From DATLEX01 sp035525045 (GTDB taxonomy: Bacteria; Acidobacteriota; Thermoanaerobaculia; Gp7-AA8), in NCBI GenBank assembly GCA_035525045.1, contig DATLEX010000261.1, positions 1 to 12,685 on the forward strand: DNA of 12,685 bases. Direction: 5' to 3'. A program made the translations under genes and the position numbers. Of the stretch, positions 6,319 through 12,685 are shown piece by piece. The notes beneath the pieces are model-generated. The model was not told the DNA's origin. It did no database searches and worked only from the letters and a program-made list of their open reading frames with translations. How positions within the stretch are numbered: the first letter of the stretch is position 1; each line of letters starts with the position of its first letter.

Positions 6319-7512
6319 CTAACTTCCGCCCCAGCCGAGGGGGATCGAGATGGTGACGGTGGAACCGCTGACCGTAGAGTCTACGACGAGGTGGCCATTC
6401 AGCGCTTGGACCCTTTCGGCCAGCGCCTTGGGGCCGCTTCCCGACTCGCGCATCTGCTCCAGGGTCATCCGGCCGTGGAACGAGAAGCCGGAGCCGTTGT
6501 CGGAGACCTCGATCTGCATCTCGCTCCCCCCCGTACGGAGGCAGACCCGAACATCGGACGCGCCTCCGTGCTTGGCCGAGTTCGTCACCGCCTCGTGGAT
6601 GAGGCGGAAGGTCTCCTGCCCCAGGAACGCCCCCACGAGCGGCTCGATGCGCTCGACGTCGAACACCACGTGGATGCCCCACTGCGTCTCGAAGCGGGTG
6701 CGAAGGTCCTCCAGCCGGCCCGTGAAATCGAACGGCGTGTCGCGGCGCGTCGCCCGCGGCTTCAACTGCTCGACGAAGCGCCGCAGCTCGCGCTGATCGG
6801 CCATGATGAGGGCCTGGGCCTCGGTGATCTTCCGCCGCGCCTCGTCGGGCCGCGTGTCGAGCGTGCTGTGAATGGTCTCCAACTGCAGGACCACTCCGGT
6901 GAACGACTGCAACAGGCCGTCGTGCAGATCGCGGGCGACGCGCGTCTGCTCCCGGGCCACGGCCTCGCGCACGGCCGCGGAGCTGTACCCGGTGGCCTCG
7001 AAACGCATCGAGAGCAGGGCCCCCACCACCTCGCCGGCCGCGAGCATCGCTTCCGGCTCCGCGCGCGGCGAGAAGACGAAGAGGTGGCCGCGGCTCTCCT
7101 CCGACTCGAAGGGCACGCACAGAATCGAGGCCTCGTCGTACTCGCCGAGGATCGAAGGATGGATCGGCTCGCTCACCGCCGACTCGCGCCCGTCGGGTGC
7201 AAGCCTGGCCGGCCGGCCGGGGGTGTAGAGGAACGTCGTCCCCGCCAGCCCCTCGTCGACCAGCGGCCGGTCGGGCTCCTCCTCTTCGCGCCAGCTCGTC
7301 CCGCGCGCCGCCGCCTGGGCCACCATCAGCCACGGCTCGTCCCCCTCGGAGAAGGCCAGCAGCGTCTTGCCGGCGTCGAAGAGCTCGCGCGCCTGCTCCG
7401 CGCACTCGCAGGCGAGCGTCCGGTAATCCGGCAGCACGGTTCGGGGCCATCGCCGGAGGATCGCGCAGATCTCCTCGAGTCGCCGCATGGACGATGAGGA
7501 ATGGTAGCTCAC
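6319..7512 (-). CDS. NarL-type sensor histidine kinase (HisKA_3, HATPase_c)
   Basis: From the GTG at 7510-7512 the protein has 397 residues. Residues about 30-170 form a GAF-like sensory region (SILCVPFESEESRGHLFVFSPR resembles the closing strands). The HisKA_3 dimerisation helix carries the phospho-acceptor H197 in RVARDLHDGLLQSF. The ATPase domain has the N-box HEAVTNSAKHG (N311), the G1 box VSDNGSGF (D338) and a GSGPKALAERVQALNG segment. No membrane helix is seen, so it is probably cytosolic. The GTG overlaps the acyltransferase stop as GTGA, arguing for translational coupling; the next ATG (7486-7488) gives 389 residues and is the alternative. Neither has a Shine-Dalgarno site. The frame stays open back to 7749, but that stretch lies within the acyltransferase gene and shows no domain. 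The signal is unknown. Confidence 0.93.
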   Translation of the reverse strand: MSYHSSSSMRRLEEICAILRRWPRTVLPDYRTLACECAEQARELFDAGKTLLAFSEGDEPWLMVAQAAARGTSWREEEEPDRPLVDEGLAGTTFLYTPGRPARLAPDGRESAVSEPIHPSILGEYDEASILCVPFESEESRGHLFVFSPRAEPEAMLAAGEVVGALLSMRFEATGYSSAAVREAVAREQTRVARDLHDGLLQSFTGVVLQLETIHSTLDTRPDEARRKITEAQALIMADQRELRRFVEQLKPRATRRDTPFDFTGRLEDLRTRFETQWGIHVVFDVERIEPLVGAFLGQETFRLIHEAVTNSAKHGGASDVRVCLRTGGSEMQIEVSDNGSGFSFHGRMTLEQMRESGSGPKALAERVQALNGHLVVDSTVSGSTVTISIPLGWGGS

Positions 7513-8795
7513 CGCACGCCGGAGGCCGGTACATCGAGCTCGGACGCCAGCGCGGCGATTTCCCTCCGGATGGCCCGGCGGCGCGCCACGAGCTCGGCGT
7601 GGGCGTCGCTCGAGAAGAGGCGGTGCAGCAGCGCGCGCGTCCTTCCCACCGCGTCGTCGGTGTCCTCCAGCACGCGCAGCGCGGCGTAGCCGAGAAAGGG
7701 AAGCGCGGCCAGCGTGGCCAAGGCCACCGCGCCGCCGGCGAACCTCCACGCCAGCGCGGCGATCAGCAGCCAGGTCAGGGGATAGACGGCCAGCGCGGAA
7801 AGGAATTTCACCGTCGCCGTCAGCTCGGTGACCCCCCGCGAGAAACGGGCGGTGAGCAGATCGACCAGCCGGTAGGACGGATAGTGAACCACGGCTCCGG
7901 CGGCGGCGATCGGAAAGAGGAGGACCAGCCGCACGACCGTCCCGGCGCCGACCCGTGGCACCAGCTCGTGAAGCTCGAGCCCGGCCTCCCCCAGCTCCGC
8001 GGTGAAGCGCCGGATCTCCGACTCCAGACGCGCCAGTCTCGCCGGACGCTGCAGGCGGAGGTCGTGGTACGCGGCGATGAACCGCCTGCGCAGTTCCAGC
8101 TCCTCCGATAGAGGCTGGTCGGGGTGCGAGGTGAAGAAGATGTCCTCCGCCTGGCCGATCAGCTCCAGCGCGGCGTGCGAGTCCGCCTGCAGGGTCAGCG
8201 CGGCGAGCCGCTCCTCGATCCTGGCCGTCAGGCCGCGAACGACCTCCGGGGACATTCCGCCCCGACTGACCCCGACCTGGATCGGCTCGCCGAAGGCGAT
8301 CATGGCCGTGCTGCGGAAGGTCTGCTTGGCGGTGTAGTAGATCCCCGCCGGAACGATGGTGGTCCCCTGCAGGGAGGAGCCGAGGGCGATGCGCGCCGCG
8401 CCGGTCTTGAGCTCGCGCAGGTGCGCGTCGCTGTGCGTGGTCCCCTCCGGGAAGATGGCGATGGCGCCCCCCTCTTCCAGGATCTCGCGAGCGCGCTCGA
8501 ACGTCTCCGCGTTCGTTCCGATCACGTTGTCCTGCTTCCGGTAGACGGGGATGGAGTCGAAGGCGCGCACGAAATACCCGATCACCGGCATTCTGAACAG
8601 CGACGCCTTCGCCAGAAACGAGACCCGGCGCGGCATGAAGGTGAGCACGAACAACGGATCGACCAGCCCGTTCGGATGATTCACCGCCACGACCACCGGC
8701 GCGGAGTCGGGGATGTTCTCCAGTCCCACCACCTCGATGCGGCTATAGAAGATCTTCAGGAGGCGGCGGAAGACCGCTGTCAGAAACCTCCTCAT
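7509..8795 (-). CDS. PlsC-like lysophospholipid acyltransferase with extra C-terminal membrane region
   Basis: This 428-residue protein has an N-terminal acyltransferase domain (about 10-205). It shows the catalytic NHPNGLVD (H40, D46; NHx4D motif), a substrate-binding region VYRKQD (84-89) and FPEGTTHSD (115-123). The family transfers acyl groups to lysophospholipids such as 1-acyl-glycerol-3-phosphate at the inner membrane. The second half is not standard PlsC: a helical, charged stretch (about 225-275) is followed by hydrophobic segments around 285-304, 330-350 and 353-373 and a basic tail. Typical PlsC is about 240 residues, so this is the long type. It is the first gene of an operon with a two-component system. 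Its start is divergent from ettA across only 29 bp; AGGAGG lies just inside the gene (codons 2-3) rather than before the ATG. Exact substrate unknown. Confidence 0.9.
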   Translation of the reverse strand: MRRFLTAVFRRLLKIFYSRIEVVGLENIPDSAPVVVAVNHPNGLVDPLFVLTFMPRRVSFLAKASLFRMPVIGYFVRAFDSIPVYRKQDNVIGTNAETFERAREILEEGGAIAIFPEGTTHSDAHLRELKTGAARIALGSSLQGTTIVPAGIYYTAKQTFRSTAMIAFGEPIQVGVSRGGMSPEVVRGLTARIEERLAALTLQADSHAALELIGQAEDIFFTSHPDQPLSEELELRRRFIAAYHDLRLQRPARLARLESEIRRFTAELGEAGLELHELVPRVGAGTVVRLVLLFPIAAAGAVVHYPSYRLVDLLTARFSRGVTELTATVKFLSALAVYPLTWLLIAALAWRFAGGAVALATLAALPFLGYAALRVLEDTDDAVGRTRALLHRLFSSDAHAELVARRRAIRREIAALASELDVPASGVR

Positions 8796-8824
8796 CGTTT
8801 GTGAAGGGTCATTAGAATCCCCCG

Positions 8825-10504
<1,680 letters not shown>

Positions 10505-10508
10505 CGCA

Positions 10509-10610
10509 GTGTCATTCCGAGCTGCGAAGACAGCGAGGAATCCCCCGCCGACGGAGCGCAGCGTACAAGTGCAGGGGATTCCTCGCGCTCTTCGGCGCTC
10601 GGAATGACAC
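10509..10610. repeat. Palindromic repeat, GTCATTCCGAGC...GAGGAATC type
   Basis: Arms of 37 nt (10509-10545 and 10574-10610) are inverted copies with 33 of 37 positions matching; the ends GTGTCATTCCGAGC and the inner GCGAGGAATCCCC are perfect. A 28-nt spacer lies between. From memory, palindromes with this GTCATTCCGAGC/GAGGAATC core recur as dispersed intergenic repeats in many bacterial genomes, so it is likely a non-autonomous MITE- or REP-like element. Lying 4 nt after the ettA stop, its hairpin could also protect or end that transcript; there is no T-run. Confidence 0.85.
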
Positions 10611-10869
10611 ACCGCACGTTGACCATTCCGACACCGGCGGAATTCGGCGTTCGTCGCGCCTCGACCAGCGTCTTCCTGCAGGGGCCGGTCATCAACCCGA
10701 ACACCACGGTCCTGACCCGCCGCAACGCCGGCGCCCAGCCGGCGCTCCCGTCCCGCGGTTCTTCCGAACGGAAAAGTGGGCGTCCCGCTCCGACTTTCTG
10801 AATCGTGAGTTGCTGGCCCCCCGGCCGCCGCCGACGCAACTTCTTGACGCACAGTCGGTTACATTTCTG
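10611..10869. other. Intergenic stretch without a supported gene
   Basis: I see no gene here. A 65-codon plus-strand frame (10604-10801) starts inside the palindromic repeat, lacks a ribosome site and resembles nothing I know. A short GC-rich inverted repeat (CGCCGG and CCGGCG near 10725-10742) could form a weak hairpin. TTGACG at 10844-10849 matches a -35 box but has no fitting -10 at 16-18 bp. Confidence 0.4.
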
Positions 10870-10898
10870 TTTCCATTCCGGCGCTTCCGGCACATAAT
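10870..10898 (+). promoter_or_regulatory. Candidate sigma-70-type promoter of the TonB-dependent receptor
   Basis: TTTCCA (10870-10875, 4 of 6 to TTGACA) and CATAAT (10893-10898, 5 of 6 to TATAAT) are 17 bp apart. This would place the transcription start near 10905 and give a leader of about 70 nt before the receptor ATG. The match is reasonable for a GC-rich genome but unproven. Confidence 0.45.
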
Positions 10899-10965
10899 GC
10901 GCTCCCCCGCTGGCCGAGGCGCGCGGTCCGCTGAGTGGCCGCGCCGCAGCGTCTGGTTCAACTAC

Positions 10966-10972
10966 AAGGAGG
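10966..10972 (+). promoter_or_regulatory. Shine-Dalgarno site of the TonB-dependent receptor
   Basis: AAGGAGG lies 4 nt before the ATG at 10977. It is the strongest ribosome site in the window, supports this start, and suggests high expression. Confidence 0.85.
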
Positions 10973-10976
10973 CGTC

Positions 10977-12685
10977 ATGAGATTTTCCCGCAGCGTTCTG
11001 GCGGTCGCGGCGTGCCTGCTCCTCAGCATGCCTGCGTTCGCACAGGTGACAACGGCCGACCTGACCGGGACCGTCACCATGGACGGGGGACCGCTCCCCG
11101 GTGTCAGCGTCCGCATTTCTTCGCCGGCCCTGCAGGGCACCCGCACCACGGTCACGGGTGAGGGCGGCAGCTACAACCTCCCCGGCATCCCGCCGGGCCG
11201 CTACACCGTCATCTTCGAGCTCGAAGGGATGCAGACGGTGACGCGCACCGTGAATATCGGCGTGGCGCAGACCGGACGGGTCGACGCGTCGATGCGCCTG
11301 GCAGCGGTGGCCGAGGCCATCACGGTCACGGCGGCTGCGCCGTCGGTCCTCGAGACGCCGCAGGTGAGCTCGCACGTGCCGCATGCGCTGGTCGACAACC
11401 TGCCGATCGCGCGCACCGTCTTCCAGGCGGCGATGCTCTCGCCCGGCGTGAACGACAATACCGTTTCGGGCGCGCAGTTCTCGATTTCCGGCAGCCCGGG
11501 CTACGACAACCTGGTCATGGTCAACGGCGTGGTGGTGACGGAGGCCGTCCGGAGCCAGATGCTGCAGCTCTACATCGAGGATGCCGTGCAGGAGACAACG
11601 GTGCTGACCGGCGCGATCTCAGCCGAGTTCGGCCGCTTCACCGGCGGCGTGGTCAACGCGATCACCAAGTCGGGCGGCAATGAGTTCAGCGGCTCGTTCC
11701 GCGACAGCTTCTCCAACCCGGCCTGGACGGCAAAGACGCCGTGGCCCACGCAGCCCGATCCGACGGAAGAGCTCGGGCAGGTGTACGAAGCGACGCTCGG
11801 CGGCTACATCATGCGCGACCGCCTCTGGTTCTTCACCGCCGGCCGCCTCGCCGAGACGAGCAACGATCTCTTCACCCGGCCGGTTCCCGGGGATCCGAAT
11901 CGGACGACCACCCGCTTCGTCAGCACGAATGAGAATACGAAGTATGAAGTGAAGCTGACCGGCAGCATCACCTCCAGCCATAACCTGGTTGGCTCGTATT
12001 ACAACGAAGACTCAAGCTCCACGAACACCCGCTTCACCTCGGCCTCATACGACCTCGACAGCCTCTCCAACCGGAGCGACCCGAAGGAGCTCCTCGGTCT
12101 CTTCTACAACGGCATCCTTTCGCAGAACCTGTTGGTTGAGGGGCGCTACTCGCAGATGGAGTACGGCATCGGACACGGATCGGGCTCGCAGTTCACCGAT
12201 CCGATCCGGGGCACGCTGATGCTCAACCTCGGTGACAGTTCGGCGCGATTCAACTCGCCGACGTTCTGCGGCGTCTGCGACCGGGAGTGGCGGAACAACG
12301 AAGGATGGGTGGCCAAGGCCAACTACTTCCTCTCCACGCGCAGCATCGGCACGCACAACCTGGTGGCCGGCGTCGAGCAGTTCAGCGAGATGCGCTACGC
12401 CAACAACCACCAGTCGGGCTCCGGCTTCCGCGTGTTCGTAAACGACGTGCAGTGGGTCGACGGCACGATCTACCCGACCATCAATCCGGGCGACCGCGCT
12501 CCGGCGGCTCTGATCCGCTGGACGCCGATCTTCGAGTCGGCGCTCTTCTCGAACCTGGAGACGCAGTCGCTGTTCGTCAACGACCGCTGGGATCTGAGTC
12601 CCAACCTCAGCTTCAACATCGGCGCCCGGTTCGACAAGAACGACACCGTCGACGCCAGCGGGAACAAGACCTCCGATGACAGCAA
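10977..12685 (+). CDS. Oar-type TonB-dependent receptor, N-terminal 569 residues (partial)
   Basis: The frame is open to the window edge, so the rest of the barrel is missing. Residues 1-22 are a Sec signal peptide with a cleavage site at AFA-QV. Residues 25-110 form a carboxypeptidase-regulatory-like beta-sandwich (GTVTMDGGPLPGVSV, GSYNLPGIPPGRYTV). After VTVTAAAPSVLET comes the plug (about 125-235), ending SAEFGRFTGGVVNAITKSGG, the typical plug closure. From about 236 on, alternating aromatic strands mark the outer-membrane barrel. Such receptors are numerous in Acidobacteriota and relatives; those characterised import polymers, glycans or metal complexes with TonB energy, or secrete proteins (Oar of Myxococcus). 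Substrate unknown. A CGVC pair (C431, C434), probably in a surface loop, could form a disulphide. The gene stands alone after ettA with its own promoter candidate and strong ribosome site. Confidence 0.93.
   Translation, partial: MRFSRSVLAVAACLLLSMPAFAQVTTADLTGTVTMDGGPLPGVSVRISSPALQGTRTTVTGEGGSYNLPGIPPGRYTVIFELEGMQTVTRTVNIGVAQTGRVDASMRLAAVAEAITVTAAAPSVLETPQVSSHVPHALVDNLPIARTVFQAAMLSPGVNDNTVSGAQFSISGSPGYDNLVMVNGVVVTEAVRSQMLQLYIEDAVQETTVLTGAISAEFGRFTGGVVNAITKSGGNEFSGSFRDSFSNPAWTAKTPWPTQPDPTEELGQVYEATLGGYIMRDRLWFFTAGRLAETSNDLFTRPVPGDPNRTTTRFVSTNENTKYEVKLTGSITSSHNLVGSYYNEDSSSTNTRFTSASYDLDSLSNRSDPKELLGLFYNGILSQNLLVEGRYSQMEYGIGHGSGSQFTDPIRGTLMLNLGDSSARFNSPTFCGVCDREWRNNEGWVAKANYFLSTRSIGTHNLVAGVEQFSEMRYANNHQSGSGFRVFVNDVQWVDGTIYPTINPGDRAPAALIRWTPIFESALFSNLETQSLFVNDRWDLSPNLSFNIGARFDKNDTVDASGNKTSDDS

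Noticed and set aside
7513..7749. N-terminal extension of the histidine kinase
   Set aside because: It lies entirely within the acyltransferase gene in another phase, is Arg/Ala-rich and carries no domain.
10604..10801. 65-codon plus-strand frame after the palindromic repeat
   Set aside because: Starts inside the repeat arm, lacks a ribosome site and shows no recognisable family; left as unexplained intergenic sequence.
10844..10872. TTGACG as -35 box of the receptor promoter
   Set aside because: No acceptable -10 hexamer at 16-18 bp; the TTTCCA/CATAAT pair slightly downstream fits better.

Overview
This is a high-GC, gene-dense bacterial window with no tRNA, rRNA, CRISPR array or classical insertion sequence that I can see. 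The large Oar-type TonB-dependent receptor with a carboxypeptidase-regulatory-like N-terminus, together with the GC content and gene mix, suggests Acidobacteriota or a similar soil/sediment lineage. That placement is inference from gene families, not a phylogenetic result.

Layout. (1) Positions 1-3154 hold four minus-strand genes with gaps of 15, 4 and 21 nt: a DUF2142 polytopic membrane protein, an AraC-type regulator, a VOC (glyoxalase-fold) protein and the N-terminal part of a secreted M20 metallopeptidase that runs off the left edge. (2) A strong intrinsic terminator (3193-3229, minus strand) ends a PAS-GGDEF-EAL protein (3261-4919) in which both the GGDEF motif and one EAL metal-binding position are degenerate. 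(3) Positions 4920-5675 form an accessory island: twin GGTATACC palindromes, then a small four-helix-bundle gene (S23/IVP family, 119 aa) bracketed by two related long hairpins built from CCCGAG/CCCGTG hexamers on one arm and CTCGGG hexamers on the other. (4) Positions 5676-8795 are a minus-strand operon: PlsC-type acyltransferase, NarL-type histidine kinase and NarL-type response regulator, with a 4-nt overlap and a 4-nt gap. (5) Divergent from it is the ABC-F translation factor gene ettA (8825-10504), followed by a 102-bp palindromic repeat of the GTCATTCCGAGC...GAGGAATC type. (6) After a 366-bp stretch without a supported gene but with a plausible promoter and a good Shine-Dalgarno site, the TonB-dependent receptor begins at 10977 and runs off the right edge.

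The most unusual object is the four-helix-bundle island. The two flanking repeats are homologous in overall architecture: a stop-codon-containing 25-bp lead, a 5' hexamer arm, an AT-rich loop with a conserved core, and a 3' hexamer arm. The left repeat also carries a near copy of the last eight codons of the gene. This looks like a repeat-plus-cognate-protein unit, comparable in logic to REP/RAYT systems or to rRNA intervening sequences that encode this same protein family, and it may be a mobile or once-tandem element.
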